Shown here one piece after another: positions 16,618-24,872 of a stretch of DNA of 52,620 bases. Position numbers and translations under genes: made by a program. Every line of letters starts with the position of its first letter. The stretch's first letter is position 1. The DNA is from Candidatus [Bacteroides] periocalifornicus (GTDB lineage: Bacteria; Bacteroidota; Bacteroidia; Bacteroidales; CAJPTX01), in NCBI GenBank assembly GCA_001421095.1, contig LIIK01000003.1:1-52620 (forward strand), read 5' to 3'. The notes beneath the pieces were generated by a model that made no database searches, had not been told where the DNA came from, and saw only the letters and a list, made by a program, of their open reading frames with translations.

Positions 16618-17364
16618 CTACATCGTCATTCCACCGCACACATTAATCACCTGTCCATTTACATAGCTGGACAGATCAGAGGCAAGGAATAGTGCCACAT
16701 TGGCCACATCCTGCGGCGTACCACCCCGCCTGAGTGGGATACGCGCCTCAAAGCCCTTGCGCACCTCTTCAGAAAGCACCCCAGTCATATCGGTGATAAT
16801 GAACCCGGGCGCAATGGCATTCGTTCGGATATTGCGAGACCCCAGCTCCTGGGCTATCGATTTGGTAAAGCCGATCATCCCAGCCTTAGAGGCAGAATAG
16901 TTGGACTGCCCCGCGTTGCCAGCCACGCCCACCACAGAACTCATATTAATGATACTGCCAAACTTCTGCTTGAGCATGACCTTCTGAACAGCCTTTGTGA
17001 GGTTAAAGGCCGACTTAAGGTTCACCTTCAGCACCAGATCCCACTGCTCTTCTGTCATCCGCATAAGCAGCGCATCACGGGTTATCCCAGCATTGTTCAC
17101 CAGCACATCAATACGACCGAAGTCCGCCGCCACCTCGTCTATGAACTTTTCGCTATCGGTCAAGCTACTCGCATCGCTCGTATAGCCTTTAGCCTTCACC
17201 CCTAGCGCATTGAGCTCCTTCTCGGTCTGTTCAAAGGCCTCGTTACGCACCATATCTGAGAAAGCCACATTGGCCCCCTCGCGTGCAAACGTCAATGCTA
17301 TAGCCTTCCCTATACCCCGAGCTGCCCCGGTTATCACTGCCGTTTTGCCTTCCAATAGTTTCAT
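16618..17364 (-). CDS. fabG: 3-oxoacyl-ACP reductase
   Basis: NADPH-dependent reductase of the fatty-acid elongation cycle, cytoplasmic, short-chain dehydrogenase family. The 248-residue product from the ATG at 17364 begins MKLLEGKTAVITGAARGIG, with the TGxxxGxG cofactor motif at about 12-19. NNAG lies at about 90-93 and the catalytic Ser-Tyr-Lys in NMSSVVG (Ser142/143) and YSASK (Tyr156, Lys160). The C-terminus SYVNGQVINVCGGMTM is typical of FabG. The frame is open upstream to 17463, but the extension resembles no FabG. It follows tpx by about 100 bp and is closed by the hairpin at 16560-16597. Confidence 0.93.
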   Translation of the reverse strand: MKLLEGKTAVITGAARGIGKAIALTFAREGANVAFSDMVRNEAFEQTEKELNALGVKAKGYTSDASSLTDSEKFIDEVAADFGRIDVLVNNAGITRDALLMRMTEEQWDLVLKVNLKSAFNLTKAVQKVMLKQKFGSIINMSSVVGVAGNAGQSNYSASKAGMIGFTKSIAQELGSRNIRTNAIAPGFIITDMTGVLSEEVRKGFEARIPLRRGGTPQDVANVALFLASDLSSYVNGQVINVCGGMTM

Positions 17365-17467
17365 ATCGTAGAGCTTATGGTTTAGTCGGTTAGCCCTGCA
17401 ATGCTCCATACAGATCGCAGGTAAAAAGAGAGTGGCAGATCGCTCCACCACCCTGTACTGCATCTAT

Positions 17468-17974
17468 TTACAAGAGGCCCTTCACCACCTCCATCACCTG
17501 GTCGTAATTGGGTTCATTGGCCACATCGGGCACATATTCTGCATACCGCACCACGCCCGTCTTATCTACCACCACCACGCCGCGTGCCAGCAGGCGAAGC
17601 CCACTCAGCACAAAACCGTACTTCATCCCAAAGTCGAGATCCAGGTGGTCTGAGAGCATCACCATATTCTTCACCCCGTGGGCACCGCAGTAGCGACCCA
17701 ATGCAAACGGTAAATCGCAAGAAATGGTGAAAATCTGCACCCTATCGCCAAGCTCACCCGCCTGGGCATTGAATTTGCCAGCCTGCAAAGAGCACACTGG
17801 GGTATCTATCGAGGGGAATACGCTCAACACCCGAACCTTGCCCTCATAGTCGGCCAATGATACGGACTTGAGATCCATACCCACACAAGTGAAGCCCTGT
17901 GCCTTATCGCCCACCTTCACCTCTGTACCCAGAAGCTCTACTGGGTTACCCCCGAACTTTACATTCCTTGCCAT
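17468..17974 (-). CDS. tpx: Thiol peroxidase Tpx
   Basis: Atypical 2-Cys peroxiredoxin that reduces lipid and alkyl hydroperoxides at the cost of thioredoxin. The length of 168 residues is normal. The peroxidatic Cys is in SIDTPVCSLQAGKF (Cys61) and the resolving Cys in ALGRYCG (Cys96), matching E. coli Tpx. Two further Cys, at about 30 and 86, are present. No signal peptide is visible. It lies between clpC and fabG on the same strand with short gaps (66 and about 100 bp), so co-transcription as a stress and housekeeping unit is possible. Confidence 0.95.
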   Translation of the reverse strand: MARNVKFGGNPVELLGTEVKVGDKAQGFTCVGMDLKSVSLADYEGKVRVLSVFPSIDTPVCSLQAGKFNAQAGELGDRVQIFTISCDLPFALGRYCGAHGVKNMVMLSDHLDLDFGMKYGFVLSGLRLLARGVVVVDKTGVVRYAEYVPDVANEPNYDQVMEVVKGLL

Positions 17975-18040
17975 CTTTCCAAATATTTTATAGTTTCTTC
18001 TAGAGAACAGATTACTCCGCCCCCTGGTTCACCCTCTGGG

Positions 18041-20584
18041 TCATTCCACCATTGGAAGAGCCTTCCTCGCCTCTGGAATTTCAGGAGAAAGTTCCTCAAC
18101 CTCCGCGTACATACCCTTCTCCTCGTTGTAATCTAGCAGAACCCTATTGCCGCGCTGTAGCCGCTGCCGTAGTAAAATTTCGGCTAACGTATCCTCCACG
18201 TAGCGCTGCAGCGCTCGCCGAAGCGGTCTAGCACCGTACTTCGCGTCGAAACTTTGGCTCAGTACAAACTCCCTGGCAGACTTTGAGAGGTCAAACGCTA
18301 CCCCCTCCTCTGAAAGCTGCGCCTCCATCCTCCGAAGATTCACCTCTAGGATACGCTCCATCGCCTTTGGATTCAGGCTGTTGAAATACACGAGTTCGTC
18401 TACCCTATTGAGGAATTCTGGCGGGAATCTCCGTTCTAGAGCCTTGGTTATAAACCGTTGGCGATCTTGGTCAAGCACGCTCCTACGGTGCTGGGTTAAG
18501 AAGCCGACACCGTCTCCGTACTCGCTCAGCTCCCGACTTCCAACATTGGAGGTCATGATGATCACCGTGTTGCGGAAATTCACCTTGCGCCCCTTAGCAT
18601 CGGCCATACGCCCCTCATCCAGCATCTGTAGGAGTAGGTTATATACCTCTGGCGAAGCCTTCTCTATCTCATCAAAAAGCACCACAGAGTAGGGATGCCT
18701 ACGAACCCGTTCGGTGAGCTGCCCCCCCTCATTGTAGCCCAGATACCCTGGAGGAGGCCCGATGAGCCGTGATACGTTAAATCCCTGCTGGAATTCACCC
18801 ATATCTACCCGTATCAGGTTATCAGCACCGCCAAAGAGGTAATCAGCCAGCTCCTGAGCCAAGTAGGTCTTGCCCACGCCCGTTGGACCTAGGAATAGAA
18901 ACGTGCCTATGGGACGCTTAGGATCTCGCATCCCCGATCTGTTGCGCCGTATTGCCCGAGCCACCACCCCTACAGCCTCATCCTGCCCAATCACAGAATT
19001 CTTGAGCTCTTGCTCCAGATTCAGCAGACGCTCCCCCTCGGTTTGCTCCACGCGCCTTAGTGGTAGGTTGGCCATAAGCGCCACCGTATCGGCCACATCG
19101 TGCGCCTCCACCAGGGGGGCATTGCGCCGACGCGCCTCTTCCCATCCTCCTAGTGCCTGCTCCATGTCTTCCGTCAGGGCGAGCTTACGGCGCTTTATAT
19201 CTTCTGCCACGGCTGTGTTTCCATCCTGCTCGGCCACCTGTAGCTCCTCTCGGCAATGCTGTATCTGCTCTAGGAAAAAACGCACGCGTGTAGGCGGCTT
19301 ATCCTGTGAACGGAGTGCCACCCTTGCCCCCGTTTCATCGAGTGCATCTATCGCCTTATCGGGTTGCTCGCGCCCTGTTACGTAGCGGGTTGTAAGCGCA
19401 ACGCACTCTCGCAATGCCTCGGGGGTATAGCGCACGTTGTGGAACGCCTCGTAGGCCTTGCTCACGCTCTGCAGTAATTCCACAGTCTCAGCATCCCCCA
19501 TTGGCTCTACCATGATGCTCTGAAATCGCCGCTCTAGCGCCCCGTCATTCTCTATGCGTTCTCTGTATTCATCTAGCGTCGTTGCACCTATTACTTGGAT
19601 CTCGCCCCGTGAGAGGGCTGGTTTCAGGATGTTAGCACCATCAAGCGAACCGCTCGCAGACCCCATGCCCACCAGCGTATGGAGCTCATCCATGAAAACG
19701 ATAATGTTGGGATTCTTCTTTATCGTCTCCACCAACCCTTTCATCCGATTCTCAAACTCGCCCCTATACTTCGTGCCTGCCACCATGGCCGCCATATCTA
19801 GCTGCACTATCTCCTTGTCTCGTAGGGGTAACGGTACATCGCCGTTCGCAATCTTTTGGGCCAACCCCTCCACCAGCGCGGTCTTCCCCACGCCAGGCTC
19901 ACCTATTAGCACCACATTATTCTTACGACGCCGGCAGAGTATTTGCTCCATACGGGCCAACTCCTCAGCACGCCCAACCACATGGTCCAGCTTCTGCCGA
20001 CGCGCAAGCTCCGTGAGATTCACGCAGTAATCCTTAAACGAGAATCTGGAATCATCCTCCTCTTCCTCCTCCCTGTTCAGCCCGCCCAGAGAATCCCCCT
20101 CGTGGGAAAGGCGAGAACGCTCATCAGATCCCTCGTCACCATTGTTAGGGTCTAGCTCTCTGGACTCTAGCCGAAACGCTTGGTAATCCACATCCATCTC
20201 TCGTAACAAACGGCAGGCATGCTCATCCTCATTCAGCAGGATGCCCAGCAGGAGGTGGATCTCGGTAACCAGCATGGAGTTCGTCTTTACCGCCTCATGG
20301 TAGGCATCGTGGAATACCTGCTTAGCCTCACGCGATAGCCCCACGGGCTCAGAATCGTCCCGTTCTCCATCTGCCCGCTCCTGGATATAGCTGCTCAGGC
20401 TCGTCTGCAGACGATCCAGATCCACCCGCATCCGCTCATCGAGTACCTGGCGAACCGTGCTGCCACGCACTTTAAGCAACGCTAGCAGTAGATGATCTGG
20501 GGCTACATTCTTACTGCGATAGCGAACTGCGAGTTCCCTACCATAGTGTAGTACCTCCTGAAGCACCTTGCTGTACTCAGCCAT
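18041..20584 (-). CDS. clpC: ATP-dependent Clp protease ATP-binding subunit ClpC
   Basis: Hsp100 unfoldase that feeds proteins to ClpP. The 847-residue protein has an N-terminal Clp repeat domain (about 1-145), an acidic linker (about 150-180, EEEEEDD), AAA domain 1 with Walker A GEPGVGKTA at 228-236 and FMDE at 297-300, a middle segment with a UvrB/C-like helix (about 430-480), and AAA domain 2 with Walker A GPTGVGKTY at 566-574. The VGF tripeptide at about 693-695 fits the ClpP-docking loop and argues against ClpB. A possible -7 box (TACCTTAG, 20613-20620) lies upstream. Confidence 0.95.
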   Translation of the reverse strand: MAEYSKVLQEVLHYGRELAVRYRSKNVAPDHLLLALLKVRGSTVRQVLDERMRVDLDRLQTSLSSYIQERADGERDDSEPVGLSREAKQVFHDAYHEAVKTNSMLVTEIHLLLGILLNEDEHACRLLREMDVDYQAFRLESRELDPNNGDEGSDERSRLSHEGDSLGGLNREEEEEDDSRFSFKDYCVNLTELARRQKLDHVVGRAEELARMEQILCRRRKNNVVLIGEPGVGKTALVEGLAQKIANGDVPLPLRDKEIVQLDMAAMVAGTKYRGEFENRMKGLVETIKKNPNIIVFMDELHTLVGMGSASGSLDGANILKPALSRGEIQVIGATTLDEYRERIENDGALERRFQSIMVEPMGDAETVELLQSVSKAYEAFHNVRYTPEALRECVALTTRYVTGREQPDKAIDALDETGARVALRSQDKPPTRVRFFLEQIQHCREELQVAEQDGNTAVAEDIKRRKLALTEDMEQALGGWEEARRRNAPLVEAHDVADTVALMANLPLRRVEQTEGERLLNLEQELKNSVIGQDEAVGVVARAIRRNRSGMRDPKRPIGTFLFLGPTGVGKTYLAQELADYLFGGADNLIRVDMGEFQQGFNVSRLIGPPPGYLGYNEGGQLTERVRRHPYSVVLFDEIEKASPEVYNLLLQMLDEGRMADAKGRKVNFRNTVIIMTSNVGSRELSEYGDGVGFLTQHRRSVLDQDRQRFITKALERRFPPEFLNRVDELVYFNSLNPKAMERILEVNLRRMEAQLSEEGVAFDLSKSAREFVLSQSFDAKYGARPLRRALQRYVEDTLAEILLRQRLQRGNRVLLDYNEEKGMYAEVEELSPEIPEARKALPMVE

Positions 20585-20859
20585 TCTAACTCCCTACCTT
20601 GATTTCTGGACGCTAAGGTACGTATTTATTTTCAATTGTTCTACTCGTAGCGTAACGAGCATCAATTGCAAGCTCTCTTCCCCTCAAGCCTCCTCGCCTC
20701 AAATCGCCAACCGAATACCACAATTAAAATACTTACCGTCCTAATATCCAACAACTTACAATATCTATAATAAGGTAGAACCCTGGAAACCATCGGCGAA
20801 TATAAAAGGGCGTGCTCGTTCGTTGTCGGGTATCATTCCTCCAAAAATCCCAAAATCAC

Positions 20860-21909
20860 CTACAGCACGAGCATAGCATCGCCATACGTGCCAAACTGGT
20901 ACTTTTCTCGCACCGCTATCTCGTACATCTCACGCATGAACTCATACCCAGTGAACGACGCCACCGTCATCATCTGCGCTGTGCAGGGCAGGTGGAAGTT
21001 GGTAACCAGCATCGTGGGGAGCTGCACCGCGTAGGGGGGGAATATGAATTTATTCGTCCAGCCAGAAAAGCTTAGAACCCGGTTGTCTGTAGTTACCGAA
21101 CTCTCCAGCGTTCGTACTACCGTTGTACCCACCGCGCATACCTGCTTACCCTTGTCCAGCGTGTTGTTGATGAGATCCGCCGCCGCTTGCGTTATCACTA
21201 TCTGCTCCGCATCGGCCTTATGCTTAGAGAGATCCTCTACCTCTATCCTGCGGAAATTCCCCAGCCCTACGTGCAGAGTAATAAATCCCAGATTCACCCC
21301 CTTAATCTGCAGACGCTTCAGAAGCTCGCGGCTAATATGCAGTCCCGCAGTAGGGGCTGCCACAGCCCCCTCATGCTCTGCGTATATCGTCTGGTAACGC
21401 TCCACATCCACTGGCTCGGGCGGACGACCTACCGATTTGGGCAGCGGCGTTTCACCCAACTCGAAGAGCCGTGCTCGGAACTCCTCGTGGGGCCCATCGT
21501 ACAGGAATCGCAGCGTTCTTCCACGGCTCGTGGTATTATCCACCACTTCCGCCACCATCATGTCTCCCTCGCCAAAGTAGAGCTTATTCCCTATGCGGAT
21601 TTTCCGTGCGGGATCTACCAACACGTCCCACAGCCGACTCTCCGCATTCAGCTCTCGCAGGAGAAACACCTCTATGTCCGCTTGGGTTTTCTCCTTCTTC
21701 CCATGCAGGCGGGCGGGGAACACCTTGGTATCATTCATCACCAGCGTATCGCCATCGCCCAAGTAATGCAGCAGATCTTTAAACTGCTTATGCTCAATCT
21801 TCCCATTCCGCCGAGTTCCCACCATTAGCCGAGCCTTATCACGCTCTTCGGTAGGATAACGCGCTACTAGCTCCTGTGGTAAATCGAATTGAAATTGCGA
21901 TAGCTTCAT
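20860..21909 (-). CDS. queA: tRNA preQ1(34) S-adenosylmethionine ribosyltransferase-isomerase
   Basis: Penultimate enzyme of queuosine synthesis: transfers and isomerises the ribose of SAM onto preQ1 in the tRNA anticodon. The 349-residue protein starts MKLSQFQFDLPQELVARYP, the family N-terminus. It contains VMNDTKVFPARLHG and the conserved AAPTAGLHIS segment, and ends with the usual GTYGDAML. It is the last gene of the yfhO-ftsX-DUF3098-uppP-truB-queA cluster, 90 bp after truB. The 275 bases between it and clpC hold no recognised gene. Confidence 0.96.
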   Translation of the reverse strand: MKLSQFQFDLPQELVARYPTEERDKARLMVGTRRNGKIEHKQFKDLLHYLGDGDTLVMNDTKVFPARLHGKKEKTQADIEVFLLRELNAESRLWDVLVDPARKIRIGNKLYFGEGDMMVAEVVDNTTSRGRTLRFLYDGPHEEFRARLFELGETPLPKSVGRPPEPVDVERYQTIYAEHEGAVAAPTAGLHISRELLKRLQIKGVNLGFITLHVGLGNFRRIEVEDLSKHKADAEQIVITQAAADLINNTLDKGKQVCAVGTTVVRTLESSVTTDNRVLSFSGWTNKFIFPPYAVQLPTMLVTNFHLPCTAQMMTVASFTGYEFMREMYEIAVREKYQFGTYGDAMLVL

Positions 21910-21999
21910 AACCCTCGTTTATATAACACCCTCCTAATTCCCTATTGCCCTGGTACAGAATATATAGGCAAGCGAGCCTCTTCTGGCAACGTTGCCCCG

Positions 22000-22743
22000 T
22001 CAATCAAACTTTGGCTGCCCCTCACCCACTAATCTCAAGAATTGCTCGAGTTCCTCGGGAGACATCGCATCTTGCAAAGAGAACCCACCGCTCGCCGTTC
22101 GCCTGAGCGCATTCAGATGGGCCCCACACCCCAACCTCTGCCCAAAATCCCGCGCTAACGCCCTGATGTAAGTTCCCTTGCTGCACACCACATCGGCCTC
22201 CACATTCGGCATCTCAACCCCAAGCACGCAGAACCGCTTAATGGTAACAGGTACCGGGAGGAGCTCTACCTCACGCCCTTTACGCGCCACCTCGTAGGCT
22301 CGTTTCCCCTCCACACGTTTTGCCGAAAATAGAGGTGGTACTTGCTGATATACACCCAAGAACGATTCTGCCGCCCGTATTATTGCCTCTGGAGTAATGT
22401 GCTCCACGCTATACTCCGCATCCACCGCAGTCTCCCGATCATACGACGCCGTGGTGGCCCCCAGGGTGAATGTAGCCAAATAGCGCTTATCCTCCCCGGT
22501 GAGCATCCCGGCAAGCTTGGTAGCCCTACCTACACACACCACCATGAGCCCCGTGGCCAACGGGTCTAAAGTTCCTGCATGTCCTACCTTTATTGACCTT
22601 AGCCCAAGGTATCTACGCAGCAGATGCCGCACCTTGCCCACCACATTGAATGAGGTCCACCCTAGCGGTTTATCCACCAGAAAGATGTGCCCCTGCGCCA
22701 GATCTTTGCCAGGGTAGTAGGTCAGTAGCTCCTCGTACCCCAC
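22000..22743 (-). CDS. truB: tRNA pseudouridine(55) synthase
   Basis: Makes pseudouridine 55 in the T-loop of tRNAs. The 247-residue protein has KPLGWTSFNVV and the catalytic GHAGTLDPLATG motif with the nucleophilic Asp at about residue 60. It starts with GTG at 22743, whose G is the last base of the uppP stop (TAGTG overlap), so translation is probably coupled. It sits in the conserved Bacteroidetes cluster with uppP and queA. Confidence 0.96.
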   Translation of the reverse strand: MGYEELLTYYPGKDLAQGHIFLVDKPLGWTSFNVVGKVRHLLRRYLGLRSIKVGHAGTLDPLATGLMVVCVGRATKLAGMLTGEDKRYLATFTLGATTASYDRETAVDAEYSVEHITPEAIIRAAESFLGVYQQVPPLFSAKRVEGKRAYEVARKGREVELLPVPVTIKRFCVLGVEMPNVEADVVCSKGTYIRALARDFGQRLGCGAHLNALRRTASGGFSLQDAMSPEELEQFLRLVGEGQPKFD

Positions 22744-23561
22744 TAGCGCAGCAGCGTTAGTACCACCGTAATACCGCCCACCACCGCGCAGTACAGCGCA
22801 AACCAGCCGAGCCTACCCCGACGAACGAGCGCTATCATCCACCGGCAGGCAGCATAGCCCACCAGAAACGCAGACAGCACACCCGCGAGCAACGGCGCCA
22901 CCCCAAGTGTCATTTCGCCAAACCCGTGCATCGCCTCCAGTATGTTCATCCCTATGATGGGGGGGAGCACCATCAGAAAGGAGAACTGCGCCACTCCTCT
23001 CCGGTCAGCCCTCATGCAGAGCCCAAGACTTATTGTCGTCCCGCTGCGCGAAAGGCCTGGTAGCACAGCAAAAGCCTGCCCAATCCCCATCACAAACGCC
23101 GTGAGGTAGCTCGGTTGCCTCTGGAGTGAATACACAGAACCCGCAGCATCCTTCTGCCTCTCCCCAACCCGAGATGCCAACCAGAGCAGCAGCGCCGTTA
23201 TTAGCAGAGACAGCCCCACCACCAGCAGGTTTCCATTGAATAGGGATTCCACGCAGTCCTTGGCCAGCAGCCCCACCAATGCTACGGGCACCATAGAGAG
23301 CACGATCTTGACCAGATACTGCATCTCATCGTTCCAACGAAAACGGAATACTCCCCGCAGCAGCTGCCATATTTCAGGCCACAGCGCCACTATAGTACTT
23401 AGCACCGTAGCACCATGCAGCGCGATGGTAAACGCCATGTCGCTCTCGGCATCCACACCCAAAAGGGCCTTGCCCAGCTCTATGTGCCCACTGCTGCTCA
23501 CCGGGAGGAATTCCGTAGCCCCCTGTAGCACTCCGAGTATTATCGCCTGCCAAACCGTCAT
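22743..23561 (-). CDS. uppP: Undecaprenyl-diphosphatase
   Basis: Integral membrane phosphatase (BacA family) that recycles undecaprenyl diphosphate to the lipid carrier used for cell-wall synthesis, and is associated with bacitracin tolerance. The 272-residue product has the two hallmark motifs, GATEFLPVSSSGH near residue 15 and LPGLSRSGTTIS in the middle, plus multiple membrane helices. Its stop overlaps the truB start by one base. DUF3098 ends 54 bp upstream. Confidence 0.95.
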   Translation of the reverse strand: MTVWQAIILGVLQGATEFLPVSSSGHIELGKALLGVDAESDMAFTIALHGATVLSTIVALWPEIWQLLRGVFRFRWNDEMQYLVKIVLSMVPVALVGLLAKDCVESLFNGNLLVVGLSLLITALLLWLASRVGERQKDAAGSVYSLQRQPSYLTAFVMGIGQAFAVLPGLSRSGTTISLGLCMRADRRGVAQFSFLMVLPPIIGMNILEAMHGFGEMTLGVAPLLAGVLSAFLVGYAACRWMIALVRRGRLGWFALYCAVVGGITVVLTLLR

Positions 23562-23615
23562 TCTCTGCCCACTCCTTACCTAGTCTGCACTCTACTAACC
23601 GCGCTTTCAAAAAAA

Positions 23616-23882
23616 CTAACGCTTTTTCCCACGGTACATTATCGCCACTATCTCGAAGAGAAACCCTAGCAACACCACTATGGGGGCCAGCGTAATGCGC
23701 CGAAAACCAAATATTGCAGGGTTAAAAACTTTAGGATCATCAGAACCTCCGCCAGCCATCAGAATGAATCCCAGCACTATCACCCCGAAACCAATAGCCA
23801 GCATCTTATAGTTCACCGAACCTAGAGGGAATTTCCCCTCCCGGTCAGGAGCCACCTGCGGCTTTTCTTCACGTTTGCCCAT
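23616..23882 (-). CDS. DUF3098 small membrane protein
   Basis: An 88-residue protein of the DUF3098 family, which I know from Bacteroidetes genomes between ftsX and uppP; function unknown. After a short charged N-terminus (MGKREEKPQVAPDREG) there are two transmembrane segments, at about 25-45 (MLAIGFGVIVLGFILMAGG) and about 62-82, with a short DDPKVFNPAIFGF loop that is characteristic of the family. The C-terminus is basic. The frame is open to a TTG at 23897, but the ATG at 23882 is preferred. Confidence 0.88.
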   Translation of the reverse strand: MGKREEKPQVAPDREGKFPLGSVNYKMLAIGFGVIVLGFILMAGGGSDDPKVFNPAIFGFRRITLAPIVVLLGFLFEIVAIMYRGKKR

Positions 23883-23959
23883 GCGTTTACTCCACAATTA
23901 AGAAGTGTCTGTTACGATTGGAATATTCAAGCGCCCACCATACGGGCCAAAACCACCAT

Positions 23960-24838
23960 CTAGTAGTACAGCCTCTCCACCGAGATTTGGAGGTACTTAT
24001 TCACTGCAAAATAGGTGGTAAGCACGTTGATAATCACTCCAGAAAGCAATATGAATGCCCCCACGAGCCCTAGGATGGCATACTGGCGCAGATTCACCAG
24101 CTCGTAGAATTCGCCCTGCACCAGGTACACCGTCTCTAGGAGTAGCCCAAAGGCTAGCACCGATGCCACCAGCCCATGCCGTGCTGCCCGCACTAGGAAC
24201 GGACGGCGCACAAAGCCCGGCGTTGCTCCCACCAGCTGCATGGTCTTGATTATGAACCGACGGGCGTATATGGAGATTCGTATCGTATTGTTGATCAGCA
24301 CAATCGCAATGAAGCACATCAACGCGCTGAAAGATAGCAACAGCCCGCTAAAGCGCCGTGCGTTGGCATTCACCAGATCCACCAGATTGGGTTCATAGTG
24401 CACATCAGAAACCAGTGGAGAGGCCACTAGCGATTCGGCTATCAGGCTCAGGCTATCATTATTAGCCCAGGGCGCTCGTACCTTCAGCTCTATGGAGGGG
24501 GAAAGTGGATTATACTTCAGCAGGGTTAAAAAATCCTGGCCTAGGCTTTTCTCCAGCTCCTCTGCTGCCTCGTCCTTGCTCACGTAGTACGACTCCTTCA
24601 CCCACGGGGTGGCATCTATCGTCTTACGGAGGAATTCAGCATCCACCTGCTTCACATTCTCTGCCAACACCACCGAGATCCCTAGATTCTCCTTCACGTA
24701 CTCCGAGAGACGATGGATATTCACCAGCACTAGCGCCAAGAGTCCCAGCATGTAGAGGACTATCGTCGTACTAATGACCGATGAGATAAAGCTGCTCCTC
24801 AATCGCCAACCACCACTTGCGGACATACGCTCAAGCAT
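23960..24838 (-). CDS. ftsX: Cell-division protein FtsX
   Basis: Permease-like subunit of the FtsEX complex, which couples division to activation of cell-wall hydrolases. The 292-residue protein has one N-terminal membrane helix (about 18-40), a periplasmic domain of about 120 residues and three C-terminal helices, the standard FtsX topology. Sequence hallmarks include VVLAENVKQ after helix 1 and MQLVGATPGFVRRPFL before helix 3. ftsE is not in the window. It is 34 bp downstream of the yfhO-type gene. Confidence 0.93.
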   Translation of the reverse strand: MLERMSASGGWRLRSSFISSVISTTIVLYMLGLLALVLVNIHRLSEYVKENLGISVVLAENVKQVDAEFLRKTIDATPWVKESYYVSKDEAAEELEKSLGQDFLTLLKYNPLSPSIELKVRAPWANNDSLSLIAESLVASPLVSDVHYEPNLVDLVNANARRFSGLLLSFSALMCFIAIVLINNTIRISIYARRFIIKTMQLVGATPGFVRRPFLVRAARHGLVASVLAFGLLLETVYLVQGEFYELVNLRQYAILGLVGAFILLSGVIINVLTTYFAVNKYLQISVERLYY

Positions 24839-24872
24839 TCATTGCAATACAGAGGGGTGTAACCGAAAACTC

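Noticed and set aside
20585..20859. Small gene or RNA between clpC and queA
   Set aside because: AT-rich, but no credible frame, terminator or conserved RNA motif was seen.
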